Source: Bryoerythrophyllum caledonicum
Lineage: Eukaryota > Streptophyta > Bryopsida > Pottiales > Pottiaceae
NCBI GenBank assembly: GCA_963971425.1
Contig: OZ020521.1
Coordinates: 9,875,519 to 9,939,518, forward strand
Length of the DNA: 64,000 nt
Reading direction: 5' to 3'
Positions 1 through 11,317 of the stretch are shown here, in pieces. The notes below the pieces were generated by a model that had not been told where the DNA came from, did no database searches, and worked only from the letters and a program-made list of their open reading frames with translations. The position numbers and the translations under genes were made by a program. Every line of letters starts with the position of its first letter. The stretch's first letter is position 1.

Positions 1-30
1 TTGAGTCCTCGCCCTCACGTCTCCGCCCCT

Positions 31-525
31 AACGTCCCCGCCCCTTCCCCGCCTAAATTTGGAGTTAGAATGTTTGAATGGGCATACCTCACTCAAAAAA
101 AGCCCAAATTAAGCTTTTGCGGTGTGATTTGACATCCAAATTTTGCGTAGATGCCAACAAACATATCGCACGCTTGATTTGGACTATTTTTGAGTGAGAT
201 ATGGCCTCTCAAAGATCCTGATTCCAAAATTGGGCGGGGAGGGGCGGTGACGTCTCCGCCCCTACCATTTTGGGGCGGAGACGTCCCCGCCCATAACGTC
301 CCCGCCCCTTCCCCGCCTAAATTTGGAGTCTGAATGTTTCAATGGGCATAACTCACTCAAAAATAGCTCAAATGAAGCGTTTGAGGTGTGATTTGGCATC
401 TAAATTTTGCGTAGATGCCAAAAAACATATCACACGCTTAATTTGGACTATTTTTGAGTGAGATATGGCCGTTCAAAGATCCTGATTCCAAAATTGGGCG
501 GGGAGGGGCGGTGACGTCTCCGCCC
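31..525. repeat. two tandem foldback (inverted-repeat) units
   Basis: Two copies of a ~230-bp unit start at 31 and 295 (264-bp period). Each unit is an imperfect palindrome. The left arm (GC-rich ACGTCCCCGCCCC block, then an AATTTGGA block, then CTCACTCAAAAA) reappears as its reverse complement in the right arm (TTTTTGAGTGAG, then TTCCAAAATTGG, then a GGGGCGG block). No coding potential is seen. This is a foldback or MITE-like element that has been duplicated. Confidence 0.75.
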
Positions 526-744
526 CTACCATTCGGGGGCGGGGACGTCTCCGCCCTAGTGCCACGGTGGCGTGACACGTCCGTATGTGACGTGGCGATC
601 ACTGTAAAAATTTCTTACTTGCAAAAAGTTATTGGGCGCTCTTCGGGCAATCCGTCCGAACCGTCCGTCCGTGCCGTCCGGACCGCCTCTCCAGTTGTCC
701 TGTCCGATCACCTCAACGCGTCCGTTATGACAACCCTGCACCTG

Positions 745-1484
745 TCCCAACATATCGTGGTAGAAAATTGGACTGCAGTAGTTGTTGAGAGGTCATGGCG
801 GACTTCTGGTTTTGTTCAGATGATATCGAGGGGTGTGTAAAGGGAACAAAGAGAAAGTGGGTCATTGATTGGCCTGAAGTATCAGAAGTGTGGCCAGTTT
901 TAGCCAGTACAAACCTTAATTGAGAGGAGACTTTACTTCTACAACATGCAGGATTCCGATTACAAGAGCGTCCGTCATTGTCACCACGTCGCCTATTCAA
1001 TATGACCAATGTGTTTGAGGCAGCTGCATTTGATCAACCTCCACTAGCAAATCCAGATGTGTATCCAACAATGAGGAACAACAAAACCATTCGCAGAATT
1101 GCAAGTGCCCCAACACTTGAACAACGAAACAAGTAGGAGAGTGCTGCCAATGTTAAAGGAATGATATTGGGGGTGACAGTTCTTCCATTTCCGGGCTTAG
1201 GTGCAGTATTGATCCTTGAAACTGGAACAGAGGCTAACAAAAATATCTACCAAATTACTCTTGGTATGTTTCCATCATGCACATGCCCAGACTTCGTCAA
1301 CATGGTTGTTTCAGCGATTGGCGGTCGTCAGCAGTATGTAAACTGCAAGCATTTATATTATTTGTACAGGTTCTTCAGCAAAATGGATGTTCAAGAAGAC
1401 AAGTTTATTCATGCATCAAGTTACAGCTTCAATGAGATGAAGCAATTGCTTGTTCGAGCAGGGATCATTACTATAGTTGACTAG
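745..1484 (+). pseudogene. truncated SWIM-zinc-finger (Mutator-like) protein pseudogene
   Basis: The translation matches the C-terminal half of the minus-strand gene at 38914-42664. Shared blocks are CVKGTKRKW, a SPRRLF segment, and the SWIM finger with spacing CTC...CKH followed by HLYY and FIHAS...SFNE. The frame used from 795 is interrupted by TGA at 921-923 and TAG at 1134-1136, and similarity upstream of about 790 continues in another frame, so there is also a frameshift. The final 107-codon stretch (1161-1484) holds the intact CxC...CxH motif and ends at a normal stop in the same place as the longer homologue. SWIM fingers bind DNA or protein and are common at the C-terminus of Mutator-like transposases. 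Only the 3' part survives, so this copy cannot encode a transposase. Confidence 0.8.
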
Positions 1485-1489
1485 AGTTC

Positions 1490-2932
1490 ATTTCTTCCGA
1501 AAAATAAGTATTTATGTCATATCCTATAATATAGTTCCATATTCAAACAAGGATCAGTGACATATTAGACAAGGCAATTTTATTCTTTTTTAATTATATT
1601 TTTGTCGTTATATAATATATTATTGTTGTTTTAAGTGAAATATTTTGATCCATGTGGAATGGAGTATTTAAATGACCGTGGTTTATATGAGGTCGTGTGT
1701 ATTTTGTGAAAAAATTTCAATAATCATTATATGTATGCTATTCGAAGTCAGTAATTCCACAAAGCTTAGGGTCTGACATTACAATTACACTTTGTAAATT
1801 AAATGTTGATGTATCTTCAAGTGCTCTCTATTTTTGCTCAACAATATAATAATTAAGAATTCGAGGCTTAAAAAAAGGGAGCCATGGTCATAGGAGCTAT
1901 TTATTATTTTTTGGTCATAAGTATCGATTTTTTCTATAAATAATTTTTTTTTGCATTTTAATTGCAAATTATCCATTTTAAAAAAGAAAACTCCATTTCA
2001 AGGCTCTAGGCTCACATGTTGCTTGCTCACAGCTCGCAAGCTCGTAGCTCTAGGCTCACGCGCTAGCGTCGTTGGCTGCGCGCGTATGCGATCCGGCCGC
2101 GCGCGTTCGCGAGAGGGCTGCATGCTTACGTGATCTGAGCATGCGCGTACGCGAGGGGGCTACGCGCGTACGAGATGGGGCTGGTCGAGCGCATTCGAGC
2201 AGGGTCGGGCGCGCACATTTTTGGATCAAGCACCTACCTAGTGGAGAGAACTTGACATAAACTGATTTCAAAAATTCCATTTCCGACATGTAGAAATGCT
2301 AATGTCAAGTTCAATCAAGTTTACATGACGGGTCATCTAAACATCGAAACTAATTTGCAATATCCATGAATTCTATAAAAGTAAAAATTGCATAAATGGG
2401 TAGATTGGATTTGTATATGGCAATTATTATCTCTGATACGATATATTATAAAAAAATTGGCACTATTACAATTTTGTGAATTTGTTTGGTTGGCTCAAAT
2501 GATTTGACTTCTATCTTCCAGAAATCTATGAGCATATATTGAAAATTTGATTTACATACAAAAAATTTATAAACAATCCAATTTTTTTGAAATGTTCAAG
2601 GAAAGTAGTCAAACACTATAATGTTTAAAAACATCTTCTAAAAATGTTATTAACATAATACTTATACTTACTTAATGATTTTTTTTCAAGAGTTAGTACC
2701 TTCAATTAGCATGTGAAATGATTTGTATGGCAAACTTATACTCATATTAAGATATAGGATGGATAATTTGTATGGTAGAATGCCATCAATTATCATTTGG
2801 AAGGCCGTCGCAATTAGTTACATATAATATAATATTCAACCAAGAATAATAATGTTGCATTAATATTGGGGATTTTGTTACATCACAAATCATTTATTAT
2901 GCAAGTAAGTAACATGATTTTTATTGTTTAGT
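1490..2932. other. AT-rich spacer with a GC-rich degenerate repeat
   Basis: No gene is seen. Most of the stretch is AT-rich with no long ORF. Positions 2020-2225 differ sharply: a CG-rich, CpG-dense block built on recurring GCGCGTNNGCGA-like and GAGCATGCG-like words. On the minus strand it translates to a degenerate SRTR repeat, so the small ORFs there are repeat artefacts. Confidence 0.5.
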
Positions 2933-3132
2933 NNNNNNNNNNNNNNNNNNNNNNNNNNNNNNNNNNNNNNNNNNNNNNNNNNNNNNNNNNNNNNNNNNNN
3001 NNNNNNNNNNNNNNNNNNNNNNNNNNNNNNNNNNNNNNNNNNNNNNNNNNNNNNNNNNNNNNNNNNNNNNNNNNNNNNNNNNNNNNNNNNNNNNNNNNNN
3101 NNNNNNNNNNNNNNNNNNNNNNNNNNNNNNNN
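2933..3132. other. assembly gap (200 N)
   Basis: Exactly 200 unknown bases. The flanks differ in composition: AT-rich on the left, and on the right a G/C-rich CAGG/CGGG block followed by a run of T, A and C. Confidence 0.99.
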
Positions 3133-3488
3133 CAGGCAGGCGGGCGGGCGGCCTGGCCTCGCGCAGGCCTGCCTCAGGGGCGCAGGCCCAGATTTTTTTT
3201 AAAAAAAAAATTCCCCCCCCTCCCGTGCTCTCACCTCCATCCCTCTTCTCCCCTCCCGCGCCGTATCCTCCTGTCTACCAAACCCTAGCCGCACACATTT
3301 TCTCATCCTCACACCTCCCAAAACTTCCCTCCCCTCTCTCACATCTCCTATTCATTCCTCTCCCTCACAACTCTTCTCTCCCCACCCTCCGCCCTCACAA
3401 GCCCCTCTCTCACAATCCCACAAGTCTCTCACAACCTCTCCCTCCTCCAAACCCTCTCTCTCACACCCACAGCCACCCTCACAAACTA
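3133..3488. repeat. low-complexity pyrimidine-rich tract
   Basis: After a short CAGG/CGGG repeat, the plus strand from about 3210 to 3488 is almost entirely C, T and A with repeated CCTCTC, CACAA and CCTCC words. ORFs here are serine/proline/leucine-rich composition artefacts. No gene is supported. Confidence 0.6.
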
Positions 3489-3522
3489 CTACGAGGGGTG
3501 TGCGCGCGCACACCCCTCGTAG
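3489..3522. repeat. 34-bp perfect palindrome
   Basis: Positions 3489-3522 are an exact self-complementary sequence with 17-bp arms: CTACGAGGGGTGTGCGC, then its reverse complement. The centre is an alternating CGCGCG run. It lies at the edge of the pyrimidine-rich tract. Its role is unknown. Confidence 0.9.
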
Positions 3523-4019
3523 GACTTCCCAAAGGTGCCACACATTGATATCCGTATTGATACCCTGAATTTGAAAACCCTAATTCCAAACCCTAAGTAG
3601 ATACCTCGGGTGATAACCGGTTGTGGGGCCCAATAATTCATACCCTCGTGGAGATAACCTCGATATTGATACCCCAAGTACCCTTGACCAAAATGATGTA
3701 GAGAATATCTCAACCAAAAATCTTTAGAAATGCTTGTTTTAGTGCAATTTGCAAGGAAAAAAAATTAAAGTTTTTTTGGTAGTTTTAACCGTAGGATCTC
3801 AAAAATGACTTATTAAGTAATATACTCGCAAAATTTCATAAAGTTTTACCGCACGGATTGAAAGATTATTATGTTTGAAGTAGAGAAAAAGCTCATTTTC
3901 ATCCCTGCGTTTTATGGATCAGCAGTCTTTGACCTCAATTGGTGTCCAATTTTGGCATTTCAAAGGGTCTCAACAAATTACCATAATGTTCAGCATGATG
4001 TTAGTTTGCTATATACCAA

Positions 4020-4800
4020 TTTTTAGAGGTAGACAAGGAGTGTAGCATATTCAAAAAAATTGTTCAATGAGTGGAGGTTCAATAATTCTCAATTCACGTT
4101 ATAATTTTTTGTGAACTTGATATTGTTTTGAATGGGAATCCAAATGGTCAATAAGAAGGTTTACATCACATAATGCCGTAGGAAAAATCAAAAGTGAATC
4201 ATACGAAGATCTCAAAGATTTATGTAGAAAGGTAGAAGTTTTTTTGGTACCATGGCCGAAAATGTGTGACAATGTGTGAAAATAATTGACTTGGATTAAT
4301 ATGCTATTTCACCAATTTAGAACTAACAACATGATGAACACAATGGCATTGGATTTAGATCTTGTGTAGTGCAACACTTTTTAGAGGTAGACAATGAATG
4401 TAGCATATTCAAAAAAAATGTGCAATGAGTGGAGGTTCCAAAATTCTCAATTCACGTTCTATTTTTTTGTGTAATTGATATTGTTTTAAATGAGAATCCA
4501 AATGGTCAATAAGAAGTTTTACATCGCATAATGCTGTAGGCAAAATCAAAAGTGAATCGTACGAAGTTCTCAAAGTTTTATGTGGAGAGGTAGAAGTTTT
4601 CTCGTACTCTCCCCGAAAATGTGTGACAATGTGTGAAAATAATTGGCTTGGATTAGTATCTATTTCACCAAAGAATTAACAACATGCTTAACACGATGGT
4701 ATTGGATTTAGATCTTGTGTAGTGCAAAAGTTTTTAGAGGTAGACAAGGGGTGTTGCATGTTCAAAAATATTGTGCAATGAGTGGTGGTTCAAAAATTCT
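4020..4800 (+). repeat. tandem repeat, ~355-bp period, 2.2 copies
   Basis: The block starting TTAGAGGTAGACAA occurs at 4023, 4381 and 4734 (periods 358 and 353). It is followed each time by GTAGCAT or GTTGCAT and CAATGAGTGG. The first two copies are full length and clearly alike throughout, sharing AATGTGTGACAATGTGTG and GATTTAGATCTTGTGTAG. The third is cut off after about 70 bp, where the large ORF of member A begins. The segment just upstream (3787-3865), in reverse complement, shares a block with the TTAA-bounded elements at 17134 and 33735: ATCCGTGCGG, then GATCCTACGGTT. Confidence 0.8.
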
Positions 4801-4862
4801 TATTCCATACTAATAGTGACTATCGTTTTGTAATGATATACAGGTTTTTTGAGTGTTGCGTT

Positions 4863-7800
4863 ATGGCACCACCAAATATTGATAGAATCTGGGAGAGCCA
4901 CGGCTGGTGGATCGCAGAAGTGGATGAGTCGAGCGCCTTCTTATGGGTGACGGATAATCCCTTTGAGCTGGGGAAGCGTACATCGGCGTTGGGAAAGAGT
5001 TTTGGCAAAATCCAAGCAATCACTCTTCGACGTGATGATATGGTATACGTTACATGCGTAGTGGGTTCAGGTCAATCGGAGGTGAAGACTTCTCTTTCGA
5101 AGAAGTTGCTTTTGGCACCTGTCCCTTTGAATCTTCTTCAAAATCCAGGTCAGGTGAAATTCCTCAAATCCTTGCAGACGTTTTGGTTGAACATCTCTCT
5201 TGCGGTACGTACTGCTAGACACAACAACGTCTTAGCCTGTTTAGCGTTATCACCGGAGATGGTGCTGAAGGCTAAGAAGATTATGGAGGAACATATTAGA
5301 TATGAAGCATTTCGGGAGAGGGACCCATCACGTGCGACAACTCAAGCTCCACCAGCGGAACCAGAAGAAACAGAAGTTTATCGAATTCTTGCTGAGCCGT
5401 TGCAACTGGATTGGCGACCACTGGAGGAGGGGAGAAGAAGTGGAGGCCAATATCCCACCACAACTTCTGAGGTACAGACATTACCGAATCCTCCATTAAC
5501 GAGTAGACGCCCTACGAAGAGGCCACGGCGTGTTGACAGTGGTGTAGCTTCTGGTTCAAGAGAAGGCCCATCAAGTCTGGATCCAAGTGGGAGGAGGTTG
5601 ATTGCGAGAAGTATAAGATCGGGTGGCAGGATTCCTAAGTCGGGGCTCAGGACGCCTGATGGTCATCGTAGGGCCCCTATATCTACACCGGGAGATTTAG
5701 CTGATTTGTCAGCCATGGCGCCGGAGGAAGAAGATTTTCACAACCTTCCAGACAGTATACCAGAGGATTTTGAAGACAATGCGGAGATACCACAGGATCT
5801 TCCAATTCCAATGAATTTAAAAGCACCAGTGCCTACAACAGAGGAGATTGCGAAAGGATCAGTGTGGGGGAATTTTGTGTTTAAGGCACACATAGACCGC
5901 ATTGTCTCTATGGAGAATCCGGAAACCAACCACCGGGTTTTATCACAGAACAGGGTCATAGAAGTATTCAACCGCTTACGAGACCCAGAATCCGCGACTC
6001 GGGTGAGTAGATTGGTACTTCGACCGACCAGATACATCGTGCATACTACCACCGATGATGGTGTCGTTGAGAAGGAAGAGCTGCCATTTCCGTTGGTAGG
6101 TACCGCACGAGAGTTTGAGCGCATGTTCATTGCACACGGGAGTGCTTCTGCACAGGGTGCTATGGGATCCCAGTATTCTTGGCTTCAAGATCATATCATT
6201 TGGGAACCAGTGGATGGGCAACACATAGTAGCAGCTTGTAAGTTTGCACAGCAGCAGTGGAGAGATGGTACTATGCCTTTAAACGAGTATCTGGACACGT
6301 TTGAGCGGCGGGAGGCCTCTTTTGTGGTGTATGATGATCGTCGCTTTTACATTGAGAAGTCTGCGCGGATCAACGTGGCGGAGTTCCAGAGACATTCATA
6401 TTCTACCATGGAGGAGGATTTGAGGAAGATCCGTCAGATTTGGGATCTATACGGGAGGCCTGATAGCACACTACGTGCGGACGATGCACGCAGGGCTGTT
6501 GCTTTGGTGAGTGAGGCAAGTGCAGTGCATAAGTTGCCCAAGGGGGATGGAGTTGTCACGGTGAAGAGGTTGGCCAAAAATATGGAGGATCTGACCAATC
6601 ATGCATGGAATCCGAGCAATGACTGCTTCGAAGCTATCATTCAAGTATGCAAGGACTACGAAGACGGCATTCTCTTTTACAGCAAGGAGGAAGAGGACAA
6701 GTGGAAGGACATGGCGAGGAAGAAAGAGTTGGATCCAAATGTGGACGTACGACCAACAAGAAAGGAGATGACCGAGAATTGGTTGAGGCCGTTAGGTAGG
6801 GTTCCGATTCCATATTATCTTCGGTTGGCAAAGTCTGCTGCAGCGAAGCCGGTGACGGAGGATGGAGTAAGACCTCGTCAAGCATACTACTTCGACGGTG
6901 TAAAAGACAAGAATCCACATCCTCGTACGATTGCCGGTGTTTGTGACCGATATCAGAGACGAGAAGCTGTGATCAATTCCATCCGTTGGTTGATGGTGGA
7001 GAACAAGGAAAGTACACCTGATTCCATGGAGGAGTTCTTCCGTATCCGTGTAGGGAAGTATTTTCCGAGGAGTAACGCACAACTTGATACGTTTGGGAAG
7101 CTTTTGAATGCTACCACGAAGAAAGCTTGGACTGCTCCTATGCGGGGGAAGGTGTCTAAGTTGGAAGACATAGACTACCTCATTCCTCCTTCCATCAGGT
7201 TTCATTATGGTGACATTGCAGTAGGGGGGAATGGATACATTGAACTGTCCGTGGATGTGGGAGGACATGCTACTGCTAATTGGAAATGGCAGATGGAAGT
7301 AAAGAGGCCAGGCCAGAGCGACACAGAGAATCTTCTTCCGATTCGGTGTAGAAGAGGGTTATTCCGCACCGACTACATAGAGTTGGGGAAACCATGTTCG
7401 TGGGTGATTGATTGTCGACGTGGCGGTGGGAGGCATGGAGATGGTCATTGGGGAGACGCCCAATTATCCGCAGCTTTTGCACAGCTGTCATTATGGATGG
7501 CAAATATTGAACGATGGAACGTCATCTTCTTATTACCAGCGGCCGTGTATGCCAACGAAGACTTTTTCACGAAGGTGAAGCTTCCAGAGGGATGTACTAT
7601 GCGACGTGGATGTTGGGCATTTGATCCAAACTCGGTTAATCCCTATGCTCTCGATTTTACAGAGAATGGGCGTATGGAGCAAGTAGTACAACCGATTGGC
7701 GATGTTGTGATTTGTATGCAGCACCCTATGGGTACATCTCCTGGCCCGAACTATGTTTCTGGAGATGTTCCACTTCCTCTTGTTTTCTTGGATCACTGGA

Positions 7801-8828
7801 GTGAGGCACGCCAACCCTCTGAAGTTGATTCACTTGAGAGATCTTCTTCAGAGCTAGCAAGACTAGTGGGCTCATACTTGCCCCGTGGTTGGGATTTAGT
7901 GGCGTGTAACATATCTACGGCCATTCCCACGATCCTTGAAGGAGATTTCCAGGGATCTGAGGTTTTCATCATTGACGATTGTACAGACAGAGTTTCATTT
8001 CTGTACAATGAGTTGTCCGACAATTTTCAAGGACAACTGTTGGTCAGGACTGGTGGAACAAGTATTGGTTGCAACATCGTACCTGAGACCGAAGAGGCGG
8101 TTGGTAGAGTGAGGAATGAAGACGACAATGAGGATGGAGGTGGTTTACATGAGAGATTGCCACGTTCAGGTACCACTGAAGATTTCTCATCTCGCAGTTG
8201 TTCAGACGCCGATGAAGATGGAGTGAACCAGTCTCCTCCAGGAGAGAGGATTCCATCAACGCAGCGGGCGGTGGGAGATACTTCAGGGGAGACGTCTGCA
8301 ACACCTACAGAGATGATGCAAGATACTGGTGTAGTGGATGTTGGTTTGGCGGCAGGGGCAGGAGGGGGGCGTACATTTGATGGTCCTAGGTTGGAGATGG
8401 AGGAAGAAGAATTGGATTCATTGGAATTTTTTTCGATGCAGAGGAGGATTCCACAGCCTTCGATGCCTTCTCAATCACAGCCTGTATCGGAGACACAAGA
8501 GACGTTCGGAGGTACTCAGAGTGATACCGGACGAGGTTTGCCTTCTGTTCCAAGATCTAGCGTATCCGAGGACATCATTGCATTTCAGGGGGCCTTCTCG
8601 TTAGAGCGAGAGATGTCCTTCAATCGAGAGGATGGCTTTTTCTACAATGATGATAGGGTAAGGCATACGCGGGAGGGTGTTTCTGGCAATTACCGATACG
8701 TTGAGTGTGCGTCCATTGGCATCGAAGGTGTGGGAGATCGTCCAGTGGAGGATCATGAACTGTCCGCTATGGTAGGTAGCGCCATTGGACACGTGGAGGG
8801 AGTCGTTCCGCCAGAAGATGAGCTCTGA
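4863..8828 (+). CDS. ParB-like / degenerate DNA N6/N4-methyltransferase fusion protein (member A)
   Basis: Single uninterrupted reading frame of 1,321 codons. I start at ATG 4863 (protein MAPPNIDRIW) because the in-frame codons from 4782 lie in the tandem repeat, and a splice-acceptor-like ATATACAG precedes it. Residues ~180-320 are low complexity. Residues ~329-460 resemble a ParB/DGQHR fold: KAHIDRIV, then RLVLRP, then PVDGQHIVAA. Residues ~845-1045 fit the permuted N6/N4 methyltransferase order: SWVIDCRR where DPPY is expected, a strand WNVIFLLP, then a Rossmann-like segment RGWDLVACNISTAI with acidic FIIDD. The DPPY and glycine-rich motifs are eroded, so catalysis is doubtful. The C-terminus (~1060-1321) is acidic and low complexity. 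The same architecture occurs in the ten-exon gene at 44401. The lack of introns suggests a retrocopy or a transposon-borne gene. The long open frame shows it decayed little or is under selection. The domain assignment is by eye; the family is not one I can name. Confidence 0.6.
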   Translation: MAPPNIDRIWESHGWWIAEVDESSAFLWVTDNPFELGKRTSALGKSFGKIQAITLRRDDMVYVTCVVGSGQSEVKTSLSKKLLLAPVPLNLLQNPGQVKFLKSLQTFWLNISLAVRTARHNNVLACLALSPEMVLKAKKIMEEHIRYEAFRERDPSRATTQAPPAEPEETEVYRILAEPLQLDWRPLEEGRRSGGQYPTTTSEVQTLPNPPLTSRRPTKRPRRVDSGVASGSREGPSSLDPSGRRLIARSIRSGGRIPKSGLRTPDGHRRAPISTPGDLADLSAMAPEEEDFHNLPDSIPEDFEDNAEIPQDLPIPMNLKAPVPTTEEIAKGSVWGNFVFKAHIDRIVSMENPETNHRVLSQNRVIEVFNRLRDPESATRVSRLVLRPTRYIVHTTTDDGVVEKEELPFPLVGTAREFERMFIAHGSASAQGAMGSQYSWLQDHIIWEPVDGQHIVAACKFAQQQWRDGTMPLNEYLDTFERREASFVVYDDRRFYIEKSARINVAEFQRHSYSTMEEDLRKIRQIWDLYGRPDSTLRADDARRAVALVSEASAVHKLPKGDGVVTVKRLAKNMEDLTNHAWNPSNDCFEAIIQVCKDYEDGILFYSKEEEDKWKDMARKKELDPNVDVRPTRKEMTENWLRPLGRVPIPYYLRLAKSAAAKPVTEDGVRPRQAYYFDGVKDKNPHPRTIAGVCDRYQRREAVINSIRWLMVENKESTPDSMEEFFRIRVGKYFPRSNAQLDTFGKLLNATTKKAWTAPMRGKVSKLEDIDYLIPPSIRFHYGDIAVGGNGYIELSVDVGGHATANWKWQMEVKRPGQSDTENLLPIRCRRGLFRTDYIELGKPCSWVIDCRRGGGRHGDGHWGDAQLSAAFAQLSLWMANIERWNVIFLLPAAVYANEDFFTKVKLPEGCTMRRGCWAFDPNSVNPYALDFTENGRMEQVVQPIGDVVICMQHPMGTSPGPNYVSGDVPLPLVFLDHWSEARQPSEVDSLERSSSELARLVGSYLPRGWDLVACNISTAIPTILEGDFQGSEVFIIDDCTDRVSFLYNELSDNFQGQLLVRTGGTSIGCNIVPETEEAVGRVRNEDDNEDGGGLHERLPRSGTTEDFSSRSCSDADEDGVNQSPPGERIPSTQRAVGDTSGETSATPTEMMQDTGVVDVGLAAGAGGGRTFDGPRLEMEEEELDSLEFFSMQRRIPQPSMPSQSQPVSETQETFGGTQSDTGRGLPSVPRSSVSEDIIAFQGAFSLEREMSFNREDGFFYNDDRVRHTREGVSGNYRYVECASIGIEGVGDRPVEDHELSAMVGSAIGHVEGVVPPEDEL

Positions 8829-11317
8829 GCCTTGGAGCTATATACTATAGTAGAGCATGCACGCAGTTTAGGTGACAAGTACGTTAGTTTAATGCAGTTT
8901 GAGATGTGTCTATCGTTCGGTGGGTGGTATATATTTATATATTGGGTGGTCCATATGATATGTTTGATTTTAGAATTCCTCGGCAATAGTGTGGAATTGC
9001 TTGATTATGTATGTTTTTGCATTATAAAATACAGTGAGGTACTTTACACTGTCTTAGGAACTTGCATATATATTGTTGTATCTCTTACACATTGTATTTG
9101 TAGTGCACTACTCTAAAATCCTATAATAACTCATAACAAATTTATAATCTCTTTGGGCACATGATTATAATTTTGTAGCAGGATTTGTAAACTAGATTAG
9201 AAATCATATATTTTCTAAAAAAAGGTAGCAAATGTAAAAAATATATTACTAATATGAACATGAAGATGCCAAGGTATGACACGACAAACACCAAAAAAAT
9301 TTGACAAAAAACATACTAAACTTTTGCCAAATTCTGTTTTAAAAAAAAGTTATGAGCAAATAACTTGCGGCTTTCTACCAGCAACCAGTGCACTTGGCTA
9401 AGTGCATAATTGCTTAATTGCGTGTTAGTTATGTGTGGTAAGCGGAAGGAGCAGTTGTTTATGACAGAGAGTATTGATAAAGCAAGATTAGTGAGAAAAG
9501 GAAAGCGCTAAACAAAGACAGCTATTCCAGATTTGGTGAGTCTGTTTGTTGTTGCGTCAATCTGTGACCTCACAAATCTCAAAGATAGAAATGATGTCGT
9601 AAACTTGGTTGCGATGCTTGGTGAGTAAGTTGGAAATAGGCTTATGGAACTTGCATGAGGTCCAAATCTGTAAAGATGACAAAATCCTGACCTGGGAAGT
9701 AGACGACACTGGAATGAAGTCGTTCAGTATGCATGGAGAAAATGGGCTGGGTATTGTTGTGATCACTAAGATATGTGCGTGGTTGTGCATACAGAGATCA
9801 TCACCCATGTGCTCATCTGCATGAACGAGTGGACGTCTCGCGTCAGTTGTGTTTGTCAAACATTGTTTGCATTAGACCTGTAAGGTGAGATTCTGGAATG
9901 TGGTTGAACCAGGAGTAGAAGGGAATCGTAGGTGTTGAGTAATACACATAGGAGTCACTGGAAAAACCTCTATGTGGTGAGAGAGTGATTGTAAGTCATA
10001 ATCACACAAAGCAACAGGAAAACTCTGCTTGTATGTGTATATTCTTGAGATGCGGCTCACCGGTTTTGGAAGAAACGAACGAAGTGGAATTTTTTTGTAG
10101 ATGACGTTGTCAATTTTTACCATGAATGTGGAACCTTAGAAAGGCTGTCAAGAAAGATAGAGAGCATAATCTGGAAGCTTGTGTATGGTTCCAGACTTTG
10201 TTAACTTCAAACCCTAATCTTAAAAGTGAACGACACTGGATTATAAGCAGTCAATATGCATGGAAAAGATGAGTGGGTTATTGTTTGTGATCACTGAAAA
10301 TATGTGCGTATTGTGCATACAGAGATTAGTGCCCATGTGCTCATCTGCATGATCGAGTGGACGTCTGGCATCGGTTGTAGTAGTCAAGCATCGTTTGCGT
10401 CATCCCTGTAAGGTGAGAATAAAAAGCCATGCATGTTGTATCATTTCCAGTGCATTTGTTGTCTTGAGTGTTCAATGCGGGAAACTTGTGAGAATAATTA
10501 TAATCAAAAAAAAAAAACTGAATAGCCATAGGTAGAATATTGAACCCAGACGCAGGTAGACAGGTTGATACAATATCCAAGAACTTGCCATGCTATGTTG
10601 GGAACATCATTAATCATGTATGTGTTTCCAAGAGATTAGAGTGGTACACAATCTGTTGCATTTGCTAAGTAATGCAGAATTATCCACCAGCATCTACAGT
10701 AGCGAGCCCGATAGAAGTTGAGCATCTACAGGCATTAGGCATCCTCGTGAGCATTGTCTACTTCATCTCTGTAAGGTGAGAATAGTGGAGTGCGAGAGTT
10801 GTCGAGAGCAACCAGGAGATGACAACTTTACCGAATTCTAGTTTCACCTGAAAAAGAAAAAATTCATCTTACTAAGTTTTTGTAGTGTATGAGTATGTTG
10901 TAGTATTTGTATCATCTCCTTATCAACGTCTGTCTCTTAGAAGATACAGAGTGTTCAGACTCTCAGAGCGGTATGCAAGGATGCTGGTATCAACACACGC
11001 ATATCCCTTTTGTATAACGAAATTTATGCCTGATGAAAGTCATGATGTCCGCACCAAAGAACTCGCCGAGAGAGAAAGAGTAAAGACTAAACTCTGAAGC
11101 AAGAAGTTTGAGTGTTGGAGAATGAGATCCATGAATAAGTGAGAACTCATAAACATACGTCGTACAATAGAAAACCAGGGTTTGTCTATAGTTGTAGACT
11201 TGAATTTTTACATGGAGTCATGGAAAAATTAAAACTTTAAAAACAAACCTTGCCGAGAGCTGTGAGAGAGAAGCCAAAAGAAGAGTGTTAGAAGCAAGAA
11301 GAAGATTTTGAGAAAAA
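8829..11317. repeat. spacer with three related ~200-bp repeats
   Basis: No gene is supported. Two related blocks, about 9709-9905 and 10231-10432, share TATGCATGGA, TGTGCATACAGAGAT, CATGTGCTCATCTGCATGA and GAGTGGACGTCT. Both end in CTGTAAGGTGAGA. A third, weaker copy at about 10711-10790 ends in the same word (word starts: 9878, 10406, 10769). The rest is AT-rich with short ORFs only. Confidence 0.6.

Noticed and set aside
454-840. 128-codon ORF
   Set aside because: It spans foldback repeat and GC-rich spacer; only its last few codons overlap the SWIM pseudogene and in the wrong frame.
2924-3202. ORF over the N gap
   Set aside because: It consists mostly of unknown bases.
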